Notes: generated by a model not told the origin, from the letters alone. 64,000 nucleotides of DNA from Chersky-840 sp963810195 (GCA_963810195.1 CAWEMO010000005.1:186001-250000); one strand, 5' to 3'. Counted from the first letter of the stretch, positions 44,068-53,599 are shown. A program made the numbers and translations.

Positions 44068-44817
44068 TCAGGGCTCGAAGCGGTACCCCACGCCCCGGAC
44101 GGTCCGCACCCACCGGGGGGTGTCGGGGTCGGCCTCGATCTTGCGACGGATGCGGCGGATGTGTTCGGTCACCGTGCCGGCGTCCTGCCACTCGGAAGAC
44201 GAATCCCACACCTGGGCGAGCAACTGCTCGCGGGTGAAGACCTGGCGTGGCGACCCCGCCAGGAAGGCCAGAAGGGCGAATTCCTTGGCCGTGGTCTCCA
44301 CGAGCTCACCCGAGACCCGGATCTCGCGCGCCAGGGTGTCGATGACCAGGTTGCCGAATTCGAGCATCCCGTTCGGGGAGCCCGCGCTGCGGCTGACGCT
44401 GCTGCGGCGCAGGACCGTGCCCACCCGGGCGGCCAGCTCGGCGGGGGAGAAGGGCTTCACGACATAGTCGTCGGCCCCCAGCTTGAGGCCCAGGACCCGG
44501 TCGGCCTCCAGGCCCTTGGCCGTGACCAGGATCACCGGCACGTCGCTGGTGCGGCGGATGGCGGCCAGGACGTCGAAGCCGTCCTCGGTGGTGAGCATGA
44601 CGTCGAGGATGACGAGGTCGGGCTGGCCGTTGCTCAGGCTGCCGATGGCCTCGGCTCCGGTCATTGCCTCGGTGACCTTGTAGCCCTCCACCTCGAGCAG
44701 GCGGCTGAGCATGCCCCTGACCTCGGGGTCGTCGTCGACCACGAGGAGCTTGCCCACAGAGCGGCCCGTCACGGTTGTCGAGCGCACAGATTCCGCCGAT
44801 CCCACTTTCGTCACCAT
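44068..44817 (-). CDS. OmpR/PhoB-family response regulator
   Basis: 249 aa. The receiver domain has acidic pocket VVDDDPE, phospho-acceptor D72 (DLVILDVMLTTEDG), Thr in ILVTAKG and Lys in YVVKPFSP. A winged-helix DNA-binding domain ends TVTEHIRRIRRKIEADPDTP and VRTVRGVGYRFEP. ATG 44817 is preceded by GGGGGAAG at suitable distance; GTG 44859 would add 14 residues. It converges on the hybrid kinase gene with stops two bases apart, so it is not co-transcribed with it. A cognate simple kinase is not in the window. Confidence 0.92.
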   Translation of the reverse strand: MVTKVGSAESVRSTTVTGRSVGKLLVVDDDPEVRGMLSRLLEVEGYKVTEAMTGAEAIGSLSNGQPDLVILDVMLTTEDGFDVLAAIRRTSDVPVILVTAKGLEADRVLGLKLGADDYVVKPFSPAELAARVGTVLRRSSVSRSAGSPNGMLEFGNLVIDTLAREIRVSGELVETTAKEFALLAFLAGSPRQVFTREQLLAQVWDSSSEWQDAGTVTEHIRRIRRKIEADPDTPRWVRTVRGVGYRFEP

Positions 44818-44997
44818 CGTCTTGTCTTCCCCCGCCACTGCGACCACCGGCCTTACCACTCAGGGTAGTGGGGCCCCCCTTCTTATGTGAAGGGTGAGTA
44901 CCTACTTTTGGAACCCTATCTCCCGCCTGTCGGGCCGGCTCCCCGGGCCGAGTTGGGAGGGGGTTGATCCGCTGTAGGCCGGGGGGTGGTCTGGGTG

Positions 44998-45528
44998 ATG
45001 CACACTCGGGCCGTGACCGCCGCGTCGAGGTCGAAGGGGGGTGCCCGGTTCGCCCCGGTGTCGGGAAGCTCCCCCATGGCCGGGCCACGGACAGGTCCGC
45101 CCACGGTGCTGGTGGTGGGGACCGACGACTGGGCCATCGAGCAATCGGCGACCGAGCTCGAAGCCGGGGGGTGCCGGGTCCTGCGCTGCCACGAGCCGGG
45201 CGAGCCCGCATTTCCCTGCAATGCATTGGTCGAAGGCCGGGTCTGCCCGCTCGACGCCGGGTTCGACGTGGTGGTGACGGTGCGGGCCCGGCCCCTGAGC
45301 GAGCCCTGCCAGGCGGAGCTCGGGGTGATCTGCGCTCTGCACCGGGGCACCCCGTTGGTGGTGGCGGGGGTCGCCTCCGAGCGTCCCTTCGGGCGGTGGG
45401 CGTCGCTCACCGTCGAACAAGGTGGTGACGTGGTAACCGCATGTGAGAAGGTGGTGGGCGACGCGCCCGTCGCACTCGCCCCGGGCACTCACGCGCATCG
45501 TCCCGAGGAGGACGTCTGCCATGCCTAG
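44998..45528 (+). CDS. hypothetical protein, possibly degenerate receiver-like
   Basis: 176 aa from ATG 44998 (ATG 45076 would start just before the folded part). TVLVVGTDDWAIEQSATELE begins an alpha/beta domain that alternates like a receiver (VLVV-D-D, then an amphipathic helix), but no phospho-acceptor context is seen. Cysteines at CRVLRCHEPGE, PCNALVEGRVCPL and PCQAELGVICAL could be metal ligands or disulfides. It lies 30 bp before pilT on the same strand, so a role with the pilus is possible. Family not recognised. Confidence 0.55.
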   Translation: MHTRAVTAASRSKGGARFAPVSGSSPMAGPRTGPPTVLVVGTDDWAIEQSATELEAGGCRVLRCHEPGEPAFPCNALVEGRVCPLDAGFDVVVTVRARPLSEPCQAELGVICALHRGTPLVVAGVASERPFGRWASLTVEQGGDVVTACEKVVGDAPVALAPGTHAHRPEEDVCHA

Positions 45529-45558
45529 CGACACCGCCGCGTAAGCCAAGACCCTCTC

Positions 45559-46713
45559 ATGCCCACCAGCCGTACCACGGCGGAGATCGACAACTGGCTC
45601 GAGGAGTTGTGGCACCTGCGCGGGACGGACCTGCTGCTCACGGCAGGTGCTCCCCCCCTCATCCGGGTGGACGGCGAAATGCGCCCTGTGACCGGCGGCG
45701 AGATGTTGAGCCCCATCTCGGTGGAGCGGATGGTGAAGGAGGTGATCGGCCCCGACCTCCTGGTGCGCTACGAGCTGGAGCGCGAGATCGACTTCGCCTT
45801 CAGCTGGAAGCAACGGGCCCGCCTCCGCTGCAACGCCTTCCACCAACGCGACACGTGCTCTCTCGCCCTGCGCATCATCCCGTTCGAGATCCCCGGGTTC
45901 GCGCAGCTCGGGCTGCCGCCTGCCATCGAATCTCTCGTGGAGCTGCCGATGGGGCTCGTCATCGTCACCGGCCCGACCGGGTCGGGCAAGTCGACCACCC
46001 TGGCGGCGATGATCGACTACATCAACCGCTATCGGCGCTGCCACATCGTCACGATCGAAGACCCCATCGAATACGTGCACGCCAACCACCGCTCCGCGGT
46101 GAGCCAGCGCGAGGTGGGGACCGACACCGAATCGTTCACGCGCGCGCTGCGTTCGGTGCTGCGCGAGGACCCCGACGTGCTGCTCGTGGGTGAGATGCGC
46201 GACCAGGAGAGCATCGCCACCACCTTGACCATCGCCGAGACGGGGCATCTGGTGTTCGCCACGCTGCACACCAACGACAGCGCCCAGGCCATCGACCGCA
46301 TCGTGGACATCTTCCCTTCGGACCGCCGTGAGCAGATCCAGATCCAACTGGCGTCGACGCTCGAGGGCGTCATCTACCAACGGCTCGTCCCGCGGATCGG
46401 TGGCGGCCTGGTGGCCGCCTACGAGGTGCTGATGGCCAACCACGCCGTGCGCAACCTGGTCCGCGAGGGCAAGACCCGCCAGCTACGCAACGTCGTTTCC
46501 ACCCACCAGTCCGAGGGGATGCAGACCCTCGAGATGGGGCTCAACGAGCTGATGGCCGAGGACCTCATCGACTACGAGACGGCGCTTCGGGTGAGCCTGT
46601 ACCCGAAGGAGGTGGAGCCGCCCCGGCGCTACGCCTCGCAGGCCGACTTCGCCGCCCTCGGCCCCCAGGATGTCGGGGCGCGCCGGGAGGGCCCGCGGGT
46701 GACATCGTTCTGA
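45559..46713 (+). CDS. pilT: type IV pilus retraction ATPase PilT
   Basis: 384 aa hexameric ATPase that drives pilus retraction. An N-terminal PAS-like domain includes GTDLLLTAGAPPLIRVDGEM, close to the PilT consensus. Walker A is VTGPTGSGKSTTLAAMIDYI, the Asp box is IVTIEDPIEY, Walker B is DVLLVGEMRD, and the His box is AETGHLVFATLHTNDS. The retraction motif AIRNLIRE reads AVRNLVREGK. The presence of PilT with PilB and PilC implies a retractile pilus (twitching, DNA uptake or surface sensing). ATG 45559. Confidence 0.95.
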   Translation: MPTSRTTAEIDNWLEELWHLRGTDLLLTAGAPPLIRVDGEMRPVTGGEMLSPISVERMVKEVIGPDLLVRYELEREIDFAFSWKQRARLRCNAFHQRDTCSLALRIIPFEIPGFAQLGLPPAIESLVELPMGLVIVTGPTGSGKSTTLAAMIDYINRYRRCHIVTIEDPIEYVHANHRSAVSQREVGTDTESFTRALRSVLREDPDVLLVGEMRDQESIATTLTIAETGHLVFATLHTNDSAQAIDRIVDIFPSDRREQIQIQLASTLEGVIYQRLVPRIGGGLVAAYEVLMANHAVRNLVREGKTRQLRNVVSTHQSEGMQTLEMGLNELMAEDLIDYETALRVSLYPKEVEPPRRYASQADFAALGPQDVGARREGPRVTSF

Positions 46714-46777
46714 CCTCGGCGGATTCCCGCTTTCCCTGGTCCTGTGGGGAATCCACGGAGACGGGACGCGCCCATTG

Positions 46778-46799
46778 TCCGTGGGGCAAAAACCACGGA
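46778..46799. promoter_or_regulatory. inverted repeat before the prepilin-like genes
   Basis: TCCGTGG (46778-46784) and CCACGGA (46793-46799) form a perfect 7-bp dyad, spaced eight bases, 23 bp before ATG 46822; another CCACGGAG occurs at about 46755. It could be an operator or a leader hairpin for the three prepilin-like genes, or terminate pilT. Confidence 0.45.
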
Positions 46800-46821
46800 G
46801 AATGGTGATAAAAGGACGGAG

Positions 46822-48585
46822 ATGGTTCGGGTAGCAGAAGCCAGGTCGCGCAAGGGGCGTTTCGGTCGCGGCGCGCCCGTGGTGGCGGCCCGGGCCCGTC
46901 GTCCACGCCGCCCGCCCCGCCGGGGCGAGGAGGGCTTCACCCTCATCGAGCTTCTCATCGTGCTCGTCATCATGCCCCTGGTGGTGGGGGCGATCGCCAT
47001 GGTGATCATCACGTCGCTCGAGGACGACCAGAGCGTCCAGGGCACCGTGACGGACTCGAGCGCGGCCACGCTCGCGTCCTCGTACTACGTGAGAGACATC
47101 GAAAGCGCCGGCAGCGTGACGACAGATGCAAGCGCTACCTCACCCGCACCGTGCAGCGCAGCAGGGCTTTCCGGATCGACGTCATTCCTCCTGGGTATCC
47201 AGCTCCAGGGAACGACGCCCACGGCGACGGTGTCGTACTACACGTGGAACCCGGCGCCCGGCGCCGCGCCCGAACTCGTGCGGGAGTTCTGCGCCGGCGG
47301 GTCCCAGAGCCATGAGATCCTCTCCGACCACCTGAGCTCCACGAACCTTCCCGCTCCCACCGTGAGCTGCGTCTCGCCCACCCCGACGAGCATCCCGACC
47401 GGGGTGATGTGCACGCCGAACGCCGGCTGGACGCCTACCTACATGGTGTCGAACGTCACCCTCAACGTGACCCAGGGGTGCTCCGGTGTGGTCGCGACCT
47501 GTGCCCCCTACCAGTTCACGCTCTCCGGCGACCCTCAGTCGGGGGTTCCGATCCCGCCGGTCAATCAACCGTGTGGCGTGATCACGCTCCTCAGCCCCCA
47601 AAACGACATCAACCTGGGTGGCACATTCATCGCCAGTGAGAAGTTGAATGCCCAGGGGCCCATCGTGCTCAACTCGGGCTACAACACCAGCGGTGCCAGC
47701 AATGCCGCCATCACGTCCTCGTTCTCGCTCTTCTCGAACGTGAGCGTCAACGCAACGGCGACGTCGTCGTGTGCCAACGTTCCCGCCGCCGACGCCATCG
47801 GCGTCTACAACTGCAACAACACCAGCTCGAGCGGGGCCAGCACGAACTTCGCGGCCTGTCCCGCGAGCGGGCAGCACACCACGGTGAACGACGTCACCGT
47901 GATTCCCAATCCGCCTGTGCAGATCAGCACTGGGGCAGCGCAGAACGGCATCACCGATCCTCTGCTCGCTTGGGCGAGTCAGCAAAACGTGACCAACATC
48001 ACATCACCCAAAGTGACGTGCCCACCCAAAGCCAACATGAACTGCCCGTCGGGACTGTATGCGTCGGGCTTGACCATCCCGAACAACGCCACCGTGACCT
48101 TCCAGGCCGGTCCCTACGAGTTCGGTGGCAGCGTCAACTGTTCGGGTACTCAGACATCTCTGTGCATCCAGAGCAACGACACGGTCAATTTCGGGAGCGG
48201 GAGCTACACGTTCCTGAACGGGATCGACGTGTCCGGGTCGGGGAGCGCGCTGGCCGGCGGCGGCGTGTTCTTCTATGTCAAGGGTGGCGAGACCAACCTC
48301 GGAAACTACTTCTCGTCAACCAGCGTGCAACTTTCTGCATCCGCCGGCAACCCCGTCCTGCTGTGGCAGGACGGGGGTGACAACGACCAGGTGGTGCTGA
48401 GCAGCCCGAACACCAACGCCACGAACACGATGGCCGGTGAGATCTACGCCCCGTCGGCCCAAGTCTTCATCAACGGCTATGGCGGAAACGTGGCCACTCA
48501 GGACATCGACGCCTACACCCTTTCGTTCGGCGGCACCGCATTCAACAACCTGACGTTGACGGTCAGCCCCGCCCCTTCTTCATGA
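46822..48585 (+). CDS. large prepilin-like surface protein
   Basis: 587 aa. A basic leader and class III signal RGEEGFTLIELLIVLVIMPL follow one another: cleavage after G38, F+1, E+5, then the hydrophobic N-helix. The remaining ~530 residues are Ser/Thr/Asn/Gly-rich and likely beta-rich, with several cysteines. FTLSFGGTAFNNL-type and VFFYVKGGETNLGNY segments resemble pilus-associated adhesin-like domains. It is far larger than a pilin, so probably a tip adhesin or minor subunit. Ribosome binding site AAAGGA. Its stop overlaps the next start (ATGA). Confidence 0.75.
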   Translation: MVRVAEARSRKGRFGRGAPVVAARARRPRRPPRRGEEGFTLIELLIVLVIMPLVVGAIAMVIITSLEDDQSVQGTVTDSSAATLASSYYVRDIESAGSVTTDASATSPAPCSAAGLSGSTSFLLGIQLQGTTPTATVSYYTWNPAPGAAPELVREFCAGGSQSHEILSDHLSSTNLPAPTVSCVSPTPTSIPTGVMCTPNAGWTPTYMVSNVTLNVTQGCSGVVATCAPYQFTLSGDPQSGVPIPPVNQPCGVITLLSPQNDINLGGTFIASEKLNAQGPIVLNSGYNTSGASNAAITSSFSLFSNVSVNATATSSCANVPAADAIGVYNCNNTSSSGASTNFAACPASGQHTTVNDVTVIPNPPVQISTGAAQNGITDPLLAWASQQNVTNITSPKVTCPPKANMNCPSGLYASGLTIPNNATVTFQAGPYEFGGSVNCSGTQTSLCIQSNDTVNFGSGSYTFLNGIDVSGSGSALAGGGVFFYVKGGETNLGNYFSSTSVQLSASAGNPVLLWQDGGDNDQVVLSSPNTNATNTMAGEIYAPSAQVFINGYGGNVATQDIDAYTLSFGGTAFNNLTLTVSPAPSS

Positions 48586-50846
48586 GGGCCCTCGTGAGGA
48601 AGGGGCTCGGGCGTCTGCGACGGCGGGCGGAGCGGAGCGAGCGAGGCGACACGCTCATCGAACTGCTCATCGCCATCGTCATCATCGCCTTGACCGTCAC
48701 CGCACTGCTCGGCGCGCTGGTCACGTCGCTCACGAGCTCGGCGACGCAGAAGAGCCTGTCCACCGTCGACGCGGTGCTCAACAGCTTCGCCCAGAGCGCC
48801 CAGTACGAGGCGCAGCAGGCTTTCGTCAACTGCACCCCCACTCCCTATCGGCTGGTGAGCGCACCCATGCCCGCCGCCGGCCCCGTGGGGGCTTCGGTCG
48901 TGGTCTTCGTGACGGGGTTCACCGCCAACACGGGCCTCGTCGTGACCCTGACACCCGCTGGCGGCGGTGGCGCGGTTCCGGCCACCATCACGGGCGGCAA
49001 GACGTCGGGCCCCACCGGAAACGCCACCGTGACCTTCACGGTGCCAGGTTCGGTGACAGGAACCCAGAACGTGTCGGTGAGCGACGGGACGAGCACCACC
49101 TCCCCCACGCCGTTCGTGGTCGGTGGCACGACCAAGGGGACGGCACCCGTCGGGTACTCCATCTCGGTGAATCCGGTGCAGCAGTGGGATGCGCAAGGGG
49201 CCGGCTGGGTCGCCGCCACCGTCGGCTCGTGTCCCGACAGCGGCGCCCAGCAACTCACCGCGTTTGCCCAGGGACCCAACGGCGCGTCGGGAACCTTGAG
49301 CTTCGTCGTCCTGCACTCCGCCACCACGACCGTGCTCGTTGCGGCGGCACCCTCGCCGGGAGATCCTGCAACCTGTAGCCCCACGATCGTGTTGGGATGT
49401 TCGGTGACCTTCACCGCCACCGTGATCCCCCCCAACAGCACCACCCCCTATCCCCAGGGGACGATCCAGTGGGTGATCGCCGGCCCCAACAATCCCACGT
49501 GCTCCAACTCCACTCTCGCCAACATCGTCGGAACGAACACATCGCAGGCCACCTGTAACGTCACCAACGCCTGGGCCGGTCCCTTCAACGTGACCGCCAA
49601 ATATCTGGCGGGCGGCAACTACGGAACTGGGGGCGGGTCGGATGTGGCCAACGTGGCGGCAGCCAGCTCGTCGACCACCATCACCACCACCAACTCCTCG
49701 CCGTCGCCCGCCCAGCCGGGTTCCACACTTTCGTTCACGGCCACGGTCGGTGCCACTCCGGCCAACTCCAACGATCCCCAGCCGAGCGGGAATGTCATGT
49801 GGACCATCACGGCCCCCTCTGGCACGGCTCCGTCGTGCACCGGCGGGGACACGCAGGTCATACAGAACAACGGCATAGGCACCAACTCCACGACGTGCTC
49901 GTTCACGCTTCCCACCAACGCCCCCATCGGCACCTACTCGGCCTCGGCCAACTACGGGGGCGACACCAACTACACCTCCTCGGTCTCATCCGCGACCACG
50001 ATCAGCGTCAACAAGGGAACCTCGACCCTCTCCTTCTCCACCACGGGGAGCCCACACCCTGGCTCGAGTTTCACCGTTCAGGTGACCGTTCACGGCCACG
50101 GAACCGTCATCCCCACGGGGGGAATCGCCTGGACGGTCACGGGACCCGCCGGTTCGACTCCGACCTGCGGCCCGGGCACCACGGTGACTTTGACCGGCGG
50201 TACCGCCTCTTGTGTGGTGTCCTTGCCAGGAACTGCCCCGACGGGCGTCTACACCGTGGGTGCCCAGTACAGCGGCGATACGGCGTACACCGGGGCCACC
50301 GGCTCGACGTCGGTCACCGTGACCTTGCTCCCGGCTGGTTTCGACATCGAGACGACCGGGAACCCGGCCGATAGCAAGCCCGACGGTGCAGCGAGCGGTG
50401 GCGACACGATCGTCTACACCTACAACCAGGTGATGGCGCCCGGCTCCATCATGAACGGCTTGAACCTGAACCAGCCGGTGAACGTCACCGCGGTGTTCAG
50501 CCGCCAGACCGGGGCGACGTCGCTCAGCATCCAGTGCACGGGTGGCTTCCGGTGTCAGAACCCCAACCTCGGCACCGTCTCCCTGGGCGACACCGCCAGC
50601 TCGCACTATGTGGGGCTCTTCGGATCGGTCAGCTTGAGTGCCACCATGGTGCTGACCACCAACGCCAGCGGCCAGTCGGTGGTGACGATCACGCTCAACC
50701 AGACCAGTGCGAGCATCACGGCCGTACCGGGTAACACCACCCTTACCTGGACACCCAGTGCCGGTGCGACGAACACCGCCACCCCGGCGGTGGCCTGTGC
50801 CACCACGCCCGTCACCGAAGTCGGCGCCCCGAAGGCGAACTTCTGA
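48582..50846 (+). CDS. large prepilin-like protein with Ig-like repeats
   Basis: 754 aa. Type III-like signal RGDTLIELLIAIVIIALTVT has a conserved +5 glutamate but Asp in place of the usual +1 Phe. Several Ig-like bacterial repeats (Big_3/Ig-like, about 70-100 residues each) recur with NYGGDTNYTSS, QYSGDTAYTGATGSTSVTVT and ATFTATV-like cores, probably extending from the pilus. Likely an adhesin-type minor pilin. It overlaps the preceding and following genes by stop-start sharing, so the three genes form one translation unit. Confidence 0.75.
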   Translation: MRALVRKGLGRLRRRAERSERGDTLIELLIAIVIIALTVTALLGALVTSLTSSATQKSLSTVDAVLNSFAQSAQYEAQQAFVNCTPTPYRLVSAPMPAAGPVGASVVVFVTGFTANTGLVVTLTPAGGGGAVPATITGGKTSGPTGNATVTFTVPGSVTGTQNVSVSDGTSTTSPTPFVVGGTTKGTAPVGYSISVNPVQQWDAQGAGWVAATVGSCPDSGAQQLTAFAQGPNGASGTLSFVVLHSATTTVLVAAAPSPGDPATCSPTIVLGCSVTFTATVIPPNSTTPYPQGTIQWVIAGPNNPTCSNSTLANIVGTNTSQATCNVTNAWAGPFNVTAKYLAGGNYGTGGGSDVANVAAASSSTTITTTNSSPSPAQPGSTLSFTATVGATPANSNDPQPSGNVMWTITAPSGTAPSCTGGDTQVIQNNGIGTNSTTCSFTLPTNAPIGTYSASANYGGDTNYTSSVSSATTISVNKGTSTLSFSTTGSPHPGSSFTVQVTVHGHGTVIPTGGIAWTVTGPAGSTPTCGPGTTVTLTGGTASCVVSLPGTAPTGVYTVGAQYSGDTAYTGATGSTSVTVTLLPAGFDIETTGNPADSKPDGAASGGDTIVYTYNQVMAPGSIMNGLNLNQPVNVTAVFSRQTGATSLSIQCTGGFRCQNPNLGTVSLGDTASSHYVGLFGSVSLSATMVLTTNASGQSVVTITLNQTSASITAVPGNTTLTWTPSAGATNTATPAVACATTPVTEVGAPKANF

Positions 50847-51358
50847 TGAGACCCCGACGCATGGTCCGAGACGAGCAGGGAGCCACGCTCGTGCTGGCGC
50901 TCGTCTTCATGATCATCATCGCACTCGTCCTGGTGCCCCTCGTCACACTGTCCGGTAACGGCCTGCAGAACACCACAAACCTGCTCCAGGAGCAGTCTCT
51001 CGAGTACAGGAGCAACGGCGCCGTCGAGGTGGCCATCCAGACCGTGCGTTACACCGACGTGACGTACAGCGGCGGGAGCTGCTTTGCCAGTGGGTCGCCC
51101 ACCGTCCAGATCGGACAGCCCGGCCCCAGTAATCCGCCCGTGTACGTCAACTGTGCGACGGGTGCTTCCAGCGATAGCGGCGTAACCCGCGAGATCAACG
51201 TCTATGCATGCGGGTCGACGAACTGTTCAGCGTCCAACTACACCGTGTGGGCGACCGTCGATTTCCAGGATGGACCGACGTGCTCGCCGACTTCGATCGG
51301 AGCATGCGGGCAAACCGAGAGCATCAAGAGCTGGCTGGTGCATGGGGCCGACAACTGA
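50846..51358 (+). CDS. PilX-like minor pilin/secreted protein
   Basis: 170 aa. The N-terminus DEQGATLVLALVFMIIIALV looks like a PilX-type signal: cleavage after G12, but Leu at +5 instead of Glu, as in other PilX/GspK-like components that lack E5. The exported part is about 130 residues with six cysteines. It shares a stop-start (TGATG) with the Ig-repeat prepilin, closing that three-gene unit. Likely a priming or tip complex member. Confidence 0.65.
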   Translation: MRPRRMVRDEQGATLVLALVFMIIIALVLVPLVTLSGNGLQNTTNLLQEQSLEYRSNGAVEVAIQTVRYTDVTYSGGSCFASGSPTVQIGQPGPSNPPVYVNCATGASSDSGVTREINVYACGSTNCSASNYTVWATVDFQDGPTCSPTSIGACGQTESIKSWLVHGADN

Positions 51359-51412
51359 TCGGCTGACGCCGGCTCTCGGGTTTTCGGTAGCGCGCTCCCG
51401 ATCGGTACGGTG

Positions 51413-52162
51413 ATGTCCATGTCCATGGCGAGACCGGGGTCGCGGCGGGGGTCGCACCTTCCTTACCGGACCCTTGCCGGCGTCGTACCCTGCCCCAAGG
51501 GGTGGCTGATGGCGTCGGCCAAGCTTCAGGGGATCACCATGGCCCCTGAGCAGCCCCAGGTCGTGCCGACGTTCCTGGAGGTGCTCGACTACAAGCCGGC
51601 GTTCCAGGTTGTGGCGCTCTTTTCGCCGGTGGGGCTCCTCGACGATCCAGGCTCTCGAGGACGCACGTGTGACCGACAGGCTCGCGCCCTTCTGGGCCGA
51701 CCCCGGAATGCCGCCGTGCTCTCGGCCCCTGTGCGTGCCTCCCTGAAGTGCGACACCTACCCTGAGGCAAAGGAGGCCAACGGCGGCCGCCTGAGCGCCG
51801 TCGGCTGGCGCATGCTCAAGCGGACGGCGGAGGTGCACGAGCAGATGGCCCCGTACTGGCAGCGGACCGTCTCCGAGGTGCACCCCGAGCTCACGTTCAT
51901 GCAACTCAACGATGAAAGGCCCGTCCGCTTCTCCAAGCACACCAGGGCTGGTCAGGACGAGCGCCGAGCCTTGCTCGAGGGTCACATGCCCGGTGTCGAA
52001 CGGATCATCAACGAGAAGATCCGTGGCGCGACATCCGCCGCCCTCCTCGACGCCGCCGCATGTTTGTGGACGGCCAGACGGATCATCGCCCGCGGCGTGG
52101 TTCACCTGCCGGAGCACCCGGAGTGGGACAGCGAGGGCATCCGGATGGAGTTCGTCTACTAG
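51413..52162 (+). CDS. DUF429-like predicted nuclease
   Basis: 249 aa. TLAGVVPCPKGWLMASAKLQ aligns with the DUF429 opening GVDGCxxGW, but the Asp of VDG is absent (VVP). RTCDRQARALLGRP then SAPVRASL, EVHPELTF, FSKHTRAGQDERRALLEGH and DAAACLWTARRI match later parts of the family (RNase H-like predicted nucleases). The lost aspartate and the odd ALFSPVGLLDD segment (family: xxDxPxGL) suggest an inactive copy. Start choice among ATG 51413, 51419 and 51425 is arbitrary. No link to the pilus is apparent. Confidence 0.6.
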   Translation: MSMSMARPGSRRGSHLPYRTLAGVVPCPKGWLMASAKLQGITMAPEQPQVVPTFLEVLDYKPAFQVVALFSPVGLLDDPGSRGRTCDRQARALLGRPRNAAVLSAPVRASLKCDTYPEAKEANGGRLSAVGWRMLKRTAEVHEQMAPYWQRTVSEVHPELTFMQLNDERPVRFSKHTRAGQDERRALLEGHMPGVERIINEKIRGATSAALLDAAACLWTARRIIARGVVHLPEHPEWDSEGIRMEFVY

Positions 52163-52236
52163 CTCCGGTGTGCTCGCTCGACCGCGCTCTGTCCGTGGTC
52201 CCATCACCTCGATCTCCGTGTCCCATCAGGTGCCCG

Positions 52237-53493
52237 TCACAGGTGGATCGGCACCGCGGATTCTTCGTGCGATTCCGCTGGTGGCAGTACGTGCGGCGTC
52301 GGTGGCTTGCGGACCCCTCGGACTGGCCACGCGAGCGCCAGTATGAGCGCGGTCAAGCCGGTCAGCGCCAGCCAGTACTCCCATCGGCCGTGGTGCGTGA
52401 ACGTCATAACGGTGAGACCCGCCCCGGCCACGCACACTCCGACCCAGCGCAGCGTGTCCCGCCGAGCAGCCACCAGAGCAAGGACCAACCCCGGCATCAC
52501 GTAGTAAGGCACCATGACCGCTTCGAACACGGTCCTGGCCGCCAGGACCATCGCCATCAACCACACGATGCGCCACACATCGCGCCGCCAGCGACTGGCG
52601 AGGAACCCGGCTGCGATCGCCACGACGAGGTTGAGGAGACGGCCGGGTCCTCCTGACACCTGGGATCCGTGGCCCGTCTTCGGCGCCAGGGCCAACCACG
52701 GCGTGACGTGATTGGGAGTCGGGTCCGCCGGCTGGTGCGATAGCACGAAGAAGGCATCGTGGAAGTCCGGGACCAGCACTGCCACGAGCAGGAACCCGGG
52801 CAGGATGGCGGCACGAGCGAGAAGAGCCCTGCTGTGGCGCCAACCCAGGAGCCCGATGAAGACGGGGATGAGCATGACGACGAGAAGTTGCATGGCGAGG
52901 GCGGCCCCGAGCAGCCAGCCGGCCGGAGTCCAGCGCTCGTCGAGGACCATGACCAACGCATAGACCACGAACCCGAGTGCAAGAACGTCTTCAGGGTGGC
53001 CCCAGATGGCGATGGCCGGCCACATAGCGGCTGCCGCCGCCAATGACAGGGCGCGACGAGATCTTCCGAGGGTTCCCAGTCGACGGGCAAGGGCATCCAA
53101 GGCGAACAGCGGGAGAGCGGAGCACGCCAGCGACGACGGGCCCACGAGCAGCCACTCGGTCGGCTTCCCCGGCCCGATGAGCCCGGGAGCCTGCTCGGAT
53201 AGGTGCAGTGCGGAGCTCAGCATGACCACCGGGGTCAAGAGGAGCTCGAAGCCGGGAAGCGTGACGAGGGCCGAGCGGTAATTGCTGTAGACGAACGAGA
53301 GCGATCCCCACCCGATCCAATGAGCGGTACGCACCGTGTACCACATGTCGCCGGGCGTGGCCCAGTAGTCCGAATGGTGCCGGACGACTGTCGGCCACGA
53401 CAGGCTGTAGGCCATGCCCGTCAACACGACCCCCGCAGTGACGGCCACGAGCCACCATGCGTCGGCCCTAGTACGGGGCCCTGAATCGTCCAT
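52237..53493 (-). CDS. GT87-like polytopic membrane protein (DUF2029)
   Basis: 418 aa with about ten membrane segments, e.g. WLVAVTAGVVLTGMAYSLSW, LVVMLIPVFIGLLGW and LVVAIAAGFLASRW. The first extracytoplasmic loop contains HHSDYWATPGDMWYTVRTAH. This layout and loop acidic residues are like GT-C mannosyltransferases (GT87/DUF2029), which use polyprenyl-phosphate sugars. It follows the major pilin gene on the minus strand, so pilin glycosylation is possible (inference). ATG 53493 avoids overlap with the pilin gene. Confidence 0.65.
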   Translation of the reverse strand: MDDSGPRTRADAWWLVAVTAGVVLTGMAYSLSWPTVVRHHSDYWATPGDMWYTVRTAHWIGWGSLSFVYSNYRSALVTLPGFELLLTPVVMLSSALHLSEQAPGLIGPGKPTEWLLVGPSSLACSALPLFALDALARRLGTLGRSRRALSLAAAAAMWPAIAIWGHPEDVLALGFVVYALVMVLDERWTPAGWLLGAALAMQLLVVMLIPVFIGLLGWRHSRALLARAAILPGFLLVAVLVPDFHDAFFVLSHQPADPTPNHVTPWLALAPKTGHGSQVSGGPGRLLNLVVAIAAGFLASRWRRDVWRIVWLMAMVLAARTVFEAVMVPYYVMPGLVLALVAARRDTLRWVGVCVAGAGLTVMTFTHHGRWEYWLALTGLTALILALAWPVRGVRKPPTPHVLPPAESHEESAVPIHL

Positions 53494-53599
53494 CGGGGTG
53501 GGGGTTCCTTCGGGGTCTTGACCGAGTGCCGACGCGGCCGGTGCCGGGTACCGCTCGTGCGGCCCCGGCACCGGGATCGGTTCGTCGATCCGTTCGACG

